64,000 nucleotides of DNA from Polyodon spathula (GCF_017654505.1 NC_054545.1:8916427-8980426), one strand, 5' to 3'; positions 26,401 through 37,310 are shown, counted from the first letter of the stretch. Notes: a model not told the origin generated them from the sequence alone. A program made the numbers and translations.

Positions 26401-29400
26401 AAACTAGCTTCCCTTTGTTAAAACTTGAGACAGTTAGTTACATTAGTACCCATCCTGTTGAACCTTTGGATGAGAAGCAATCTAACATCCAACACTAACA
26501 CGCCATTGGTTGAACATGTTCTGGTCCTTGCTTTACAGTTTCAAAAGAATCACTGAATTGTTTCTGAGAAACAAAATTCCTACCTCCTCTTCTTCTACCT
26601 CTTTGTCTTCATCTTCATCGCTTTCACCACGTTCCCTATCCCCATCCCTATCACCATCCTCCTCTTCACTGCTTGAGGACTCCAAGATTTCACTCATATC
26701 CATCTTCCAGCTTTCCGGAATGGCCTTTGTTTTCAGGAATGTCAGCGCTACCTGAATCCCTACAAAAGGCAACAAATATTACTGTTAGGAATTGATTTAT
26801 ATTTATTTTTGCAAATGTTGGATCAAAATGTAAGTGATATACTGACCAGCAAAAAGAGCATAAGTATGTCTGCCTTGCACCTTACTTACTGCAGTACATC
26901 TGTGTAACAGTGAACCAATCATTTTTATGTGAAACGTGAGGTTTGGTTTTGGGGTTGTATTAGCAACACTGAAAACTTAAACTCATCCCGGGGGGGGGGG
27001 GGGGGGGGGTAATAGGTTTTTAAAATCAGGGTAAAAGAGATTGTAAACATATGGAGGTTTCTCTGCTGCAGATGATCCTGATCTTCACAAGCAACATGTG
27101 CATTGCCCTGATGAAATGCTGTAACTGGATTGAAGGCATTTAACATGTCATCATGAACTGCAAATGTGTTCAGTGGGGGTAGATAGACAAATGTGCTCAT
27201 CCTGGACCTACGTAGTCCTGCTTGTGTGACTCAACTTCAGATCTGACATACACATCATGTTGTTAGGGACAACTGTGGAGTGACTGTGGCTGAAAGATAA
27301 GCCACTTGTGTAAGAAGCTATGCACCCACAACAGCCAAAGATGCGATTTGTTATTCAAACCAACAAAAACATTTTATATCAGGAGCAATCACTTAGCATT
27401 TGACTGCCACTATTCAGTTATTATTATACACCAGGGAGTCAGGTTTTGTAATCAAGATAGGTCAACCGTCAGTACATATACCAAAACATGAGCAAATTGT
27501 ACGGTTTAGCTGTATACCTACTTTTGCCGGTCAACACACACAAACGACCATTTTACCTTTTTTTGAAGCAAGTTCAGATTTTGAGATGCTGTTTAAATCA
27601 AGTTCTCGGACATCTTTTCTTGATATTGTATAGCTGGGGAAAAAAAAAAAAAAAAAACTAGCATTAAATTACAGAAAATAAAGGTCAGTGACCTGTAGTG
27701 TTCGGTGGCAGATAATATCTACAATCTAGAGTTGCTTGGGACTCAAATTGTGCCAGATTTGATTGATTGTGCCTCTACACACCTAACACAATGTGACAAG
27801 TAAATCTGTCGTACAACACACCACAACAAATAAAACATGTATTTTTGATACAAGCTGTTCACACTGCCTGTGATGACAGGCAATGCTGGAAAAAATAGGA
27901 TCTATTTTTGCGATTCTGTCACACGGCAGCTTCCCTTGCGTGCCTTCAGTAAACAATGGCAGAAAAGATAATTCTTGCAGTATCAAAATACCCAAGCAGT
28001 ACAATAATGGCAATCAATTTCCAGCGAACTATCAGACGTATTTTTGTGAAAGGTAGTGTTGCATCCAGTTTGTGGAGACCTTAACTCTGGAGGTGGGGGC
28101 CTTAAAATGAGTGCTGGGCGAACATGGAATTTTCAAATTCATTCAAGATTTAGATTTTTGTTCGGATATTCATCCGTTTTCACAAGTTATCAAAGCCATT
28201 ATATGTAACACTGTATTGAAGTAAAATATCCCAGAAGGCAGGCCTTACTTTACCCTCGTGAAAACTACAAAACAAAGAAAGCACCACAGTAGTTACATCT
28301 TGTGTGTATTTCAAGTAAAAACAAAGTAGGCTTTTTTCTTCAATAATCCCTACCACTGCTGTGTCTTTACAATAAACAAAGTGGTGACACACAGTTTTCA
28401 TAAAGTAATAACATTAGTTTTCAACTTGAATAAAACACTTCAAATAAAATAAAGAAAAAGGGGGCATTGCACAATTTAAAAAAAATTTACTTATTTCTCT
28501 TTTTTGCATTTTAACAAAAAACTAGGAATGCATCATGAAAGAAAATTTCAAAACGTTGATTACTAGATGAGTCATTTCTTTTGCCTGTGTCACACTGCAG
28601 ACAAAAACAGACACAGATTGACTCGTTGTAGCGGCGGTAAGTATCCAAGTGTATAACTTATCTTCCAAAATAGACAGCTCGTTTATTTAGCAAATAGAGT
28701 GAACAGCAACACTCACCAGAGCAGAAGGCTGATCTTAGCTGCCTGCCAGTGGCGCACTGGCAGTACACGCCCCCCCACTTGCAGCAGCAGCAGTAGCGAC
28801 AAGCAAAGAAGAGTAAATCCTGCCGCCAACATCAGCGACAATATATATATATATAAAATCTCACACAGACACAATCATTTCTGACGGACACAAACATTTG
28901 TTTTTGCTTTTGAAAAAATTCTCATTTGGATATTTGTCCCAGCACTATATAAAATGATATATTATTGTACGTAAAACAGGAAAAATTACAACTACTTCAA
29001 AGCTTAAAACAAAAAAAAAAAGATTACTGTACTGTGAAAGGGAGAGCCTTGTCGCTGGTTCTTGTGCTGATGTGTGCAGCTGGGACGCGGAACAGGAGAC
29101 GAGTTGCTAGGCAACTAACCTAGCAGATAGGCTCGCTGCTGTGCGGAGTTGATCGGGAGGTCCTGATTGGCCGTGGAGCGTAACCGGGAAAGCTGCGCAC
29201 AGCTCAAAAAATGTGCCTGCACCACAGATCGAGGCAACTGCACAGCCATAGCCATACAGAGGGGCGCTGAGCAAAAGCTGGTTTGACATCGGGGAGGAGT
29301 GTCCGCTCCATGGAGAGAACTTCTACACAAAACCTTCCCACTCGAACAAAACGGTACTCGTGACGACCCACACATGTAACACATCCCCATATTACATATG

Positions 29401-32400
29401 GTGTCAGCGTGGGACGTCACTCAACCTGCTGAGTAAAGAACAGCCGGAAGCGCTGCTGAAGGGGTAATGGAGACGTGAGTGAAAAACCAGAGGGGGGGGG
29501 GGGGGGGGGGGGGGGGTAGGGGGCTGGAACCCTGAAAAGCCAAAGTAGGAGGAGCTACCATCCTCAAAGGCCAAAGTAGGAGTGGCTGCTTCCCTATTAA
29601 GGAGCTATGGTTCGTGAAGAAGTAGCGGCCGTCCCAAGGGCCAAAGGAGGAGCTACCGTCCCAGCTGCCTGAGAAGCAGGAACTGCTGTCCGAGAGCAAG
29701 GAAGGAGAGAATCCTGCACTCCAATCCGGCGCCCATTGCCCCGCAGAGGCTGTCTAAAGAGACTGTAGTTGCCGTGAGAATGTCAGGACTCCAGAAGTAG
29801 GTCAGTTTAGGGGATGTTGATCCCAAACAGTGTAAAGAGGTTTTGCGTTGAGTAGTCGGTTCCTGGAGCAGGACGTTCCTTTTAGTAGGACTAGCGCTCG
29901 CCACCTGTGTGGCAAACTCTTATTTTTATCTTTGTTTTATTTTCTACATTAAATCCAGTTCCAGAATTACCATTGTTGGTGCCCTAGCGCTGGGCCTGGT
30001 TGTAATTAAATCTGTGCATCTGTGCAGCGTGTCAACACCCAATGCTCTGCGTCTCCCTCTGCATTATTCAGTGATGACCCACACACATAACACGTCCCTC
30101 TGTTACATGTATATACAGTTTAATAAACACAATAATGCCTCAGCAAATCTTTACGTGTTACTAGCACAAGTCTGTTCAACTATTCCCATAGAAAGACGTT
30201 CACTTGTTCGAACTGCATCTGCATGTGGGATTCAGGTGCTTTTTGCTAGCAGTGAGGTATTGCTTTTGGGTAGGCATCTTTTCAGAATGTCCGAAACGGT
30301 TTGCCTTGTGATTTCGATTGTACACTTTGTTATTTTTGTGTTGGTTTTGGTAAACGTTCAGGTTTTTGATAAGTACAAATTTTCTTTCAAGATTGAAAAA
30401 GATAAGACATATTCCCTGTTTTTTTTTTTTTTCTAAATCACACTTACAATCTGGAATCTGCAAATGATCGCACTAAACATTGGTCCTTCTTAACTGCCAA
30501 GTCATCATTGCAGCTTGGAGATATTACCTGAAGTAAAGAAAAAAAAACAGCCTTAAAGACTAATAAATAAATTATGATAATTCTATATAACAGTAAGTCT
30601 TCAAATGTAAGACTACAGTTGTTTATAAAGTATATTAAGGTAGACTAAAACATTTAGTCCAAAACTAACAATTCACTAATTTAACGATCACAACCAGGTG
30701 TCATTACCATGAATAGTTACTCACTGGCATACAGAAGACAAATTTGCTTCCATGTTCGAAATACTAAAACACTGTAAATCAATTTCAGGTATAATACTAT
30801 AATGCAAATCACAACTTAAACTTACTAACCAGTTATTTGATAACTATTCAAAGAATTTTCTGACACAGTAAGTGCGACTTACCAAAGCGAGGTACCAGGC
30901 GGACTTGTCCGAGCCACTCTGTACGCAGGCAACTTTGCCCAGGAGCTTGTCATTAAGTCTCCTTTTGTCTTCATCATCTTCTTCACTGGAATCTTCCTCT
31001 TTTTCATCCTCAGCACTGTAGTAGTGAATAATTAAACCTCTGCTTTTGTAATTCCAAGGATAGGGATCATAATGTAATGCAAGGGGGAGTCATTGGGTAA
31101 ATGAAACACTTACTACATGCCTGTTTGTAGCATTGCAAACAAAACAAAAAAAACATCTTACACAGGGAGTGAAGATCTCCTTCCTCGATTTGTCTTCTTT
31201 CCAATCACTGGGGTGCCAAAATGTTCGGGATTAGTTAATGGCAGTTGGTCCAGAGTCTTGAATAAAATAGAAAAATGATAATTACTCATTCTTCACCCTC
31301 CCAATTATAGACATCACTGCAGTTTTTTTTTTTTTTTGGTGACTTACCTCACTCTCTGCAAAATGCCTTTCGCCTTTGAGACAGAGAGAAGTTCGCCTCA
31401 ATGTCCTCTCATCTGCATCATCGAACACTGCAATACACAGAGTGCACTTTGATGTTACACGTATGGCCACAAGTACAAACAATTAATACAAGGTTACAGA
31501 GAGAAAATATTTATGACACAACTATTTTACTTTCTGGCAGGAAGCTAGACGGAAGTACACACATTGTTATCAGTTTGTGTCAGCCCAAAAATGCACTACC
31601 GTGATATTGATGGGAGAACTCTGATATTAATGCTAGCTATGCTCATCTGTAACTTGACAGCAATCCAGGTTAAGTTTGGGTCACACAGAACACCCACTGA
31701 GCATACTCAACACAAAAATAAATAAGCAAAACAAACAGGCATTCTTGTACCCAATTAGCTCAAATTCTATTACTGCAACTGTTCAGACATTGTTTCAGAT
31801 GTTTAAAAGTTAGCATAAAAGTTGTACGGCAATCATACCACCACAAGCACAGTACGTAGCAAATGTCTTTACTCTGAAAACAAGACGGAAGCTCACAGCA
31901 GCACAACTCTCAATGGACTGTAAACGTAAAAATCAGATCATCTTTAAGTGGAAAGGTGAATATCGAAGCCACTTACCTACAGTATACCAGCTGGCATCTG
32001 TCAGTTTGCTAATAACACCCTCACTACACAAACCATCAGGATTTTTTACCTCTACAGTTGCCCCCACCTATAATGTGGAGAAAAAATGTACACATTAAGC
32101 ATTGTTACATATTTTGGCACAGAATAAAAAGCCACACCAGAAAGTTCTGTTCATTGACTAGAATATGTCAGCAGTTACCAAGCACAATATATATTTGTTT
32201 AGTCTGAAATGCTTCTAAATTAAAAAATATGTAAATCAATTACATTCTCACAGTAGACTGGAAAGCATTGGAAAAAGAACGGTTGCCCTATTACTTTGCA
32301 ACAGACAAGATTCTTCTATTTTTGTTAAACCCAGCACGGTCAGGGAAACACGTCTTTAGACTTATTGGACAATTTAACACTCACTTTAGGCTATTTGTAA

Positions 32401-35400
32401 TACATGTTTCCTGTATGTTTAATTGTTATTATTCACATTTTCAGATAATTGCAGTCTCAGACTTCTGTTTTACCTAGGCTAGTTTACCATTAAAACACAC
32501 TTAATCCTTAAGAGCTCAATTACTTTAAAACCAGACTAGTTATGAAACTCTGAATGAAACTGTAATACTAATGTATTGTGGGCTTTAAAAAAACTCTTGT
32601 TTGCAAGCGTGAACAAACTGGAATCTTCATCATACTCTGAGAAAAAGGAATATGTAAAGTTCTATACTCCATTTAGAACTTCATGAACTTAAAGTTCTTA
32701 CACTTAAGTGTACCTTAACTCTTAACATTGCTGGATTTCCATTATGCTACAGCTCACTAATGCACAGTTCTACAGTCTAATGTAGAGGTAATTAAATATA
32801 TACCCTTAAAGGTCCTTTCACTTGGTCATCTTGGACAACCTGTGAAGTGTTCTCACCCTTTAAGACCACCTAGAGGACACAGAGACAAAAGGGTTACCAT
32901 TTGTAGATGAGCCACAAAAGCATGTATCAATTTCAGTGTATAGTTAAACACACTGCTGTTCTTATTAAAACATGGATAGAACTGATCTGCACAATGCTGC
33001 TTTAGGTAAACAGAATAAATACCAGCTTGCTACTTGTATTACGCAATCATATCAGAAGGGCTGCCAGCATGAAAACTACTACGAAGGGAGTGGGTCCTGT
33101 TCAGCTTTTCAAATTTGCTTCACCTGTTCTATTTACTGAGTACAATGCAAGCTTCAAATCTAGGATTATTATAGCAACAATGCTGTGTTAAGTATATAGA
33201 TTCTTATGACATTATTTTTCTGGTTACCTACAGTCAAACAGTTATTATACTATTCTCTGTGAATAAAAAGGTTTAAATTAATTGACGAAAATACCAGCTG
33301 ACTGTTTCCATTACTTTTATCAGTACAGTACAACAAACTAAATGTAGTAGCAGCAAAGGTTTCAGAAAAGGGTAAACTAGGAAAAATATTCAAGGAATTA
33401 TACTTCAGATAAGTAATAATTATTGGATACAGCTGCTTTAATAACCACAGCTCATATAGAATATTTCTTGACTTGAGTCAGTTGTTCGTATCTGTTAAGA
33501 TCGAACATTTAATAAATCTAGCTGGCTTATTTTGTGAGCCTTGAAGTGCGCAGTGACTGAAATCGCTAGTAAAGTGAAACTATCATTTCAGAAAGTAATC
33601 CCTGTAAACTTTTTTTTTTTTTTTTTTTTTTTTATTGCAGATAGGACAGCTCATTCATTGCAAGGGGAAAGGGTTGTTTGTTTTTTCTACAATTTATATT
33701 TTCCAATACATTTGCTGTATGGTTGGGAATGTGTGGGTTCAAGAACATAGGAATGTTCTTAGAAATGATGTATCATAAATGGCAAAACCAACCCATAGTT
33801 ATTGATCTATGTAACATTGTCACTTGGATGAATAAAATAGGACCAAACATTGACCTATCTTACAAAAACCAACACAAATGGTACGTGTATGCCTCTATTA
33901 TCTTTAACAGTTAAGAAATGCCAAGGATGACCCCATGTTAATTACTCCAGGAGGCAGCTTTAGATTTGTTGCATTTAATAGTCAACATTTCTGCAAATTC
34001 AGGCGTCTGATAATCTGGACATTAAAGGGAACTAAAAATAATACAAAAGCTTCTGAGAAACAGACATTGGGCGCATTTTAAAAACAGCAATCGAGAATAT
34101 CTTTAGAATAACAGATTTAAAGTTTTTTTCTTATCTCCATAATACACTGGTCTTCTGGCACAATGTTAGAAAGGAGAGAAAATAAGGAATTTAAGTCATG
34201 AGTTGTGTGTCTACATGTATGGAATTAAGGTTGTACTGCATAGCAGTTTCACCTATGAGCTTGAAAAGCCACAGTATATAAGTAACAAGCTCTGGTAAGT
34301 CTCATTAAACAGAGTAAAACCTGGAATGGATCAAACTGCTTTTTTCAATAAGTCTAAAAAATGAACGATTGAAAGCGGCAGGCACAGCGGTGCTCTCCCT
34401 CAGTGTTCTATGTGCAGGACAATGCCCCTTTCAGAGGAATCATTTCACTGCCTTTCACCTGTCCTGCTGATTTTGTCAGCATGACGACACAGCATGTGTT
34501 AAGTTCTAACTGGACAGTGACTCTCTTTGGCCAGTAAGGAAAGCATAGGAGCCTAGAGTGCAGACCAACACTGAGGATGAGGCTGCTTCATAGTGTTATA
34601 CACTGAAGCCCTTCTGTCAAAGTAAAGAAAATAAATTAGAAATTTCTTAAATGTTTCTGAAGCTAATAACATTTTAAACCCTTACAGTCATCACTTTTAA
34701 TATCAGGAACATATCTTTGTACAACACTTTGTTCCATTAAATGCTTCCTTTGTAAAGAAAGTTGTTTTATTTTCATCATAACAACTGTTTCCTTATTGTT
34801 TTCTTAGCAAAAGCAGATTCTTGGAATGTTAAGCACTGATTTTTAGTTCTTCATAAATGTGTGTTCTGAGAAAGCAATGAATCCGCAACACATACCTTGA
34901 CCTTTACAAGCCTCTTCACGGTTTTAATTTTTGCCTCACAGAAGGCCCCCCGGTACTTGGCACTCACATCAGTCCCCACCGTCAGATAGGCAGGCTCATC
35001 TGCTGCCTGTGAATAAATTTAAAAACTTTTAGCTTTCAACCAGAAACACTACCTAGAGCTTGGGCTGAGCAAATTCAATACACTCTTATTTCAGTAAAAG
35101 ATTTCTGAAAATGAATTATTTTTAATGTGATCACACAAGCAATACAGTTTTTTTTTTTTTTTCTGAATAAATTAGTATGCTTTTTCAGGAGTCTTAATTC
35201 AGTCAATGGTTGCTACTGTAAAAACCACCCACAACTGCTGTATTCAACTGTTGGGTCTGGCATTCTCAGGTGATGGCTTGTAAATTCTAGAAATTGAAGG
35301 TTGGGAGTACTGCTGAACAGTCCCAATATCATACATTCAGCCTTGTGGTGTAGCTTTCTCAATTTCTGTATCAGATTTAGCAGCTTAATAACTCCTTTCA

Positions 35401-35799
35401 GGCAGAAAGTAAAGTTTCAGACGTGAAATATCTTTAACAAGTTTAGTAAATGTAAAGCTGAACTATTATAAAATTATTAGGTTCAGTGACAAGCAATAGC
35501 GTTGTACAGGATTTTACTGTGTAAAAAGTATGTCTAAAAAGAACAAATATTCAGCAACTTAAATCAGACATCTGTGGCAAAACATTAACTAGCAACCCAC
35601 TTTAGATTTGATAACATTTTAGACAAATATTCTGAAAGGTTATTGGCAGTATACACGTTGTGATTTCAATGTCATTGAAGTAAACCTGACTGTTCAAAAT
35701 CAAATTAGTCGAAAGCGTTTCCGATGGGAACACCCTTCTTCTCTACTGTCTAGGGCTGAAGTATTATAACGTAAACAATACAAAGAAACTTACCTTCAT
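11589..35799 (-). CDS. ARID4A: ARID4A (RBBP1), chromatin-binding subunit of SIN3-HDAC complexes
   Basis: ARID4A binds RB and recruits SIN3/HDAC to chromatin. There are 24 coding exons in transcript order: 35794-35799, 34896-35006, 32804-32869, 31977-32067, 31348-31427, 31162-31256, 30883-31015, 30448-30527, 27557-27633, 26584-26759, 21280-21352, 20602-20696, 20307-20404, 18465-18792, 17130-17425, 16518-16715, 16144-16228, 15754-15946, 15463-15525, 13966-15153, 12799-12903, 12503-12712, 12123-12269, 11589-11692. Every phase matches; the total is 4098 bp, giving 1365 residues (human 1257). In order along the protein: Tudor-like N-terminus, RBB1NT region, ARID at about 306-402, acidic linker, chromo-barrel at about 626-690, AT-hook-like KRGRPPLK at about 714, LVCHE at 1066-1070 and a basic coiled coil near the C-terminus ending VAVECR. 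The start exon encodes only MK before the first coding intron, and its 5' acceptor is at 35845. One intron is GC-AG. ARID4B is excluded by the close match to human ARID4A throughout. Confidence 0.97.
13966..15525 (-). CDS. ARID4A: ARID4A RB-binding LxCxE exons
   Basis: A small exon (15463-15525, [16 protein letters not shown]) is followed by the largest exon of the gene (13966-15153; 395 whole codons plus split ends). The large exon is highly acidic, with repeated TPEK/TPEV motifs. It holds [14 protein letters not shown], whose LVCHE (bases 14288-14302) is the conserved LxCxE motif that binds the RB pocket. The next conserved block, [20 protein letters not shown], matches human. Long open frames on the opposite strand here are only shadows of this acidic coding sequence. 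Confidence 0.95.
15754..17425 (-). CDS. ARID4A: ARID4A acidic linker, chromo-barrel and AT-hook-like exons
   Basis: Exon 17130-17425 starts [11 protein letters not shown] and ends in an Asp/Glu tract of about 30 residues, much of it alternating ED, built from near-perfect GAGGAC/GAGGAT hexamers. Exons 16518-16715 and 16144-16228 encode the chromo-barrel: [44 protein letters not shown], as in human apart from a few residues. Exon 15754-15946 carries [12 protein letters not shown], an AT-hook-like core. A 35-base G run lies 69 bp from the acceptor of the chromo-barrel exon. Confidence 0.93.
16784..16818. repeat. 35-base G run in an ARID4A intron
   Basis: A pure guanine run, reading as poly-C on the coding strand, 69 bp upstream of the acceptor for the chromo-barrel exon. 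Other runs: G20 at 26990-27009, G25 at 29492-29516, C22 at 51002-51023, G19 at 54076-54094. Confidence 0.95.
17881..18315 (+). mobile_element. tRNA-derived SINE with A-rich tail
   Basis: A Pol III B-box-like GGTTTGAATCC lies at 17930-17940, about 45 bp into a tRNA-like head. A body of about 320 bp follows, ending in an A-rich tail (about 18282-18312). It sits antisense in an ARID4A intron. The distal part (ATTGGGCATTCCAAATTGGG, 18229-18248) resembles, from memory, a SINE common in sturgeon and paddlefish sequences; that identification is unverified. The head is not a functional tRNA gene. Confidence 0.7.
18465..21352 (-). CDS. ARID4A: ARID4A ARID DNA-binding domain exons and start of acidic linker
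   Basis: Exons 21280-21352, 20602-20696, 20307-20404 and the start of 18465-18792 encode the ARID, a helix-turn-helix-type DNA-binding fold. It runs from [20 protein letters not shown] through [20 protein letters not shown] and [20 protein letters not shown] to [16 protein letters not shown]. One visible change from human is [10 protein letters not shown] for LVYHQGGCDN. The rest of exon 18465-18792 is an acidic linker with six consecutive Asp codons ([17 protein letters not shown]). Confidence 0.95.
19575..20275. mobile_element. Possible piggyBac-like MITE
   Basis: The left end reads TTTA then CCCTTTGGACCAGGA. The right end reads CTGAAAAGGG followed by TTAA (20272-20275), so both ends begin CCCTTT in inverted orientation beside a TTAA-like site, as in piggyBac elements. 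Inside are an 18-bp perfect palindrome (19592-19609), a decayed copy of it near 19636 and a 41-bp inverted repeat (19843-19931). No transposase frame is present. It ends about 35 bp from the donor of an ARID exon. The family assignment is inference. Confidence 0.4.
19843..19931. repeat. 41-bp near-perfect inverted repeat with 7-base loop
   Basis: The left arm 19843-19883 and right arm 19891-19931 are reverse complements over 41 bases with two mismatches. The loop is TATATGT. RNA from either strand could form a long hairpin. It lies inside the proposed MITE and an ARID4A intron. Confidence 0.9.
25470..26340 (+). mobile_element. LTR-retroelement fragment A: LTR-like 5' end, primer site and leader
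   Basis: A segment ending CTTTCATATA is followed at 25831 by TGGTGTCAGCGG, which complements the CCA end of tRNA-Leu with one mismatch. That is where an LTR element has its primer-binding site. A (AAAT) tract at 25870-25895 and then an open frame at 25901 follow. An AATAAA is at 26328-26333. I found no reverse transcriptase or integrase and no second LTR, so this is a truncated or non-autonomous copy. The left boundary is approximate. It is antisense within an ARID4A intron. Confidence 0.45.
25901..26302 (+). CDS. Unrecognised 133-residue reading frame in LTR fragment A
   Basis: The frame starts [16 protein letters not shown] and is rich in Glu, Pro, Ser and Leu, with repeated 'SPEVEQ/SPAVEH' elements and a Pro-rich centre. 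No zinc knuckle, protease or polymerase motif is visible. Its position just after a primer-site-like sequence suggests a gag remnant or a non-autonomous leader frame. It could also be chance open sequence. Activity is unlikely. Confidence 0.3.
   Translation: MAALKESNRRLRQESGLPEPEPSELELVLTRVVWPSPQEESPEVEQRLLSAEQESPAVEHQLLLLATEKGEEARSPPPPQPRPTSQRSSPVPLGSVILPNTQPECPDLPVLDLVPRSTEICTPQHLQLSSQQL
26584..31256 (-). CDS. ARID4A: ARID4A RBB1NT region exons (residues 119-305)
   Basis: Five exons (31162-31256, 30883-31015, 30448-30527, 27557-27633, 26584-26759) cover the RBP1 N-terminal region up to the ARID. Landmarks are [12 protein letters not shown], the acidic [34 protein letters not shown] and [15 protein letters not shown]. 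The last exon then runs into a Glu/Asp-rich stretch. The intron at 27634-30447 is where a hAT-like element and an LTR-like element have inserted. Confidence 0.93.
28110..28946. mobile_element. hAT-like non-autonomous DNA transposon
   Basis: The left end AGTGCTGGG (28110) and right end CCCAGCACT (ending 28946) are perfect 9-bp inverted repeats. They are flanked by TTAAAATG on the left and ATAAAATG two bases further right, consistent with a decayed 8-bp target duplication. The element is about 840 bp and has no transposase frame. It lies in the ARID4A intron 27634-30447. Confidence 0.5.
29032..30107 (+). mobile_element. LTR-retroelement-like fragment B
   Basis: An LTR-like segment ends CCATATTACA, then TA, then TGGTGTCAGCGTGGGA at 29399, the same primer-site-like sequence as in fragment A. 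About 670 bp further on, 30071-30107 repeats the last 37 bases before the first junction with about 80 percent identity, as if a second LTR end. The interior contains a 25-base G run (29492-29516) and three degenerate copies of a CCAAAGTAGGAGGAGCTACC-like unit at about 29540, 29571 and 29641. No pol frame is present. The bodies of the two end segments do not match, so the boundaries are uncertain. Confidence 0.4.
31348..35006 (-). CDS. ARID4A: ARID4A N-terminal Tudor-like exons (residues 3-118)
   Basis: Four exons (34896-35006, 32804-32869, 31977-32067, 31348-31427) encode the hybrid Tudor region, including [20 protein letters not shown] and [20 protein letters not shown]. Both are near-identical to human ARID4A. 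The exon at 32804-32869 diverges at its start ([10 protein letters not shown] versus human VLLKQDNTTQ). Intron lengths reach about 2 kb. This part is known to bind DNA or histones in ARID4A; here function is inferred from conservation. Confidence 0.93.
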
Positions 35800-36720
35800 G
35801 TTTAAAGGTTATTTGAGGGATTCCAGCTCGAAGGTCTGCTATTACTGCAAAAAGAAGAAAAAAAAAACTTCAGTCTAAAACGTGTCCAGTTTCACAGAAT
35901 GTAAGCATCTGGAGCATAATCAAAATACTGTACCAAAACACGATATTATGACTGACACTGACTGTACTGCATTTCCTCTCAACGCGTTTTTCATCTCTCT
36001 ACTTACATTGAAAAATACTCATTGGGGATTGGACTCCAATTATTGAAGGTTGGATCGTAATTAAAACACTAAGTTCTGATTCTGAAAACGACTTAAAGAC
36101 GAACAACTGTGATCACCGTGAACATGATGCGCTTCTTCCCGCTTTGCTCCCCCCAAGTCTGACTGTGTCACGTCGCCATTGCTCTGCCTGCTGCACCATG
36201 TCGGATCACACAGGCAACACAAGCTTCCAGCAATTTTGCAGAGAACAATTATGGAGGTGTGCCTCGCGAAATGGTTCAGTTTCATCCACAAAGTTGTAAC
36301 TTTGCTAAGATTTCTTTCAGCAACGCGAGTAAAATGTATTTATATTGAAAAACCAACAAAACAGTTGCTAAATGGCGATTTAAACCGCCTAGTTCTCGCA
36401 AGACTTAATCATACTGTATTGTATTTTAATTTCGCTAAATTATGTTCCTCAGAAATACAACCACAATGCGCAGATGAAGTAGGGTAAAATGGAAACCGTC
36501 TGATTTATAAAAGGCGGATTTCTCCGCAAAAACAAGCCGAATGCTCCCTACCATTCAATTCCCCAATCCACCTTTTCTTTCCCTTCAAAACTACCACAAA
36601 ATTCCTTTGCCGATGTCCGCCTGAACACCAAAAAAGAACCACAGCACTGCATAGTTATGTTATTCTGCGTTAACATACAGGTGTATTACAATTTATTTAA
36701 ATATTTTGCTCCATACTTAC

Positions 36721-37310
36721 ATACTCGAACGTTCACCACTTGCCAGGATTGCAAAGCAATAAACGAAATAACAAGCTGTTGAGCCAAGGCAGGGTTTCTC
36801 GGACCCCGATTGGTTGGAAACGTACTAGTGGTCGTGTTTTAGAAACTCGATTGGTTCTGCAATACTCTAAATTCCATAGGTCAACACAAGTCAGCTATTA
36901 TCACTGGTCAAAACAAAAGTAGTGCAGTTTATATACATTTCTTATTGGCTAATATGTTATCGATTTATGATTGGTTTGCTTGTCAACTGAGACATTCCAT
37001 TTACGAGATTTGATTGGTATGCCTTCATCCGGAGTTTGCCACACGATAGAAGTGATTGGTTAAGCGGACTTTGAAAAGCCCCTCCTCCTTTAGCGATTGG
37101 CCTCTTTGTCATATTGAAACGGAACTAGGCTGCTTGAAATTTGGCTGGTCGCATAAATCGCGCAAGCGCGAATGGTTTGGCGAACTGAAATGTCCTGCTT
37201 TGCTTTCTGCGCATGTCGTCTGCGGGGGATAACCCGCGCCATTTTGTATCAATTCGCATTTCCATTTCGGGGTAAACGCTGGAAGAGCAGAGGGCGGATC
37301 TCGAAAGAGG
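36721..37310 (-). promoter_or_regulatory. ARID4A: ARID4A upstream region with candidate untranslated first exon
   Basis: The MK-coding exon has an acceptor at 35845, so an untranslated first exon must lie upstream. A good minus-strand donor, GTAAGTATGG, occupies 36720-36711 and would end such an exon at 36721. The sequence beyond it holds many CpGs and seven inverted CCAAT boxes. I saw no TATA box in a usable position. The transcription start is not fixed. Confidence 0.5.
36809..37100 (-). promoter_or_regulatory. Array of seven CCAAT (ATTGG) boxes
   Basis: ATTGG on plus, which is CCAAT reading towards ARID4A, occurs at 36809, 36850, 36944, 36970, 37013, 37055 and 37096. The intervals are 41, 94, 26, 43, 42 and 41 bp. 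CCAAT boxes are bound by NF-Y. Five of the six intervals are close to whole numbers of helical turns (4 or 9 turns at 10.5 bp). Regulation by NF-Y is inferred. Confidence 0.75.

Larger units (their letters stand above)
21353..26583 (-). other. ARID4A 5.2-kb intron before the ARID exons
   Basis: The largest ARID4A intron. It contains a repeat-like stretch at 22140-22860 (two 'aaacaagatgg' blocks, then a TTA microsatellite at 22834-22857) and an LTR-element fragment at about 25470-26340. The remainder is AT-rich and shows no exon I can recognise. Confidence 0.6.
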
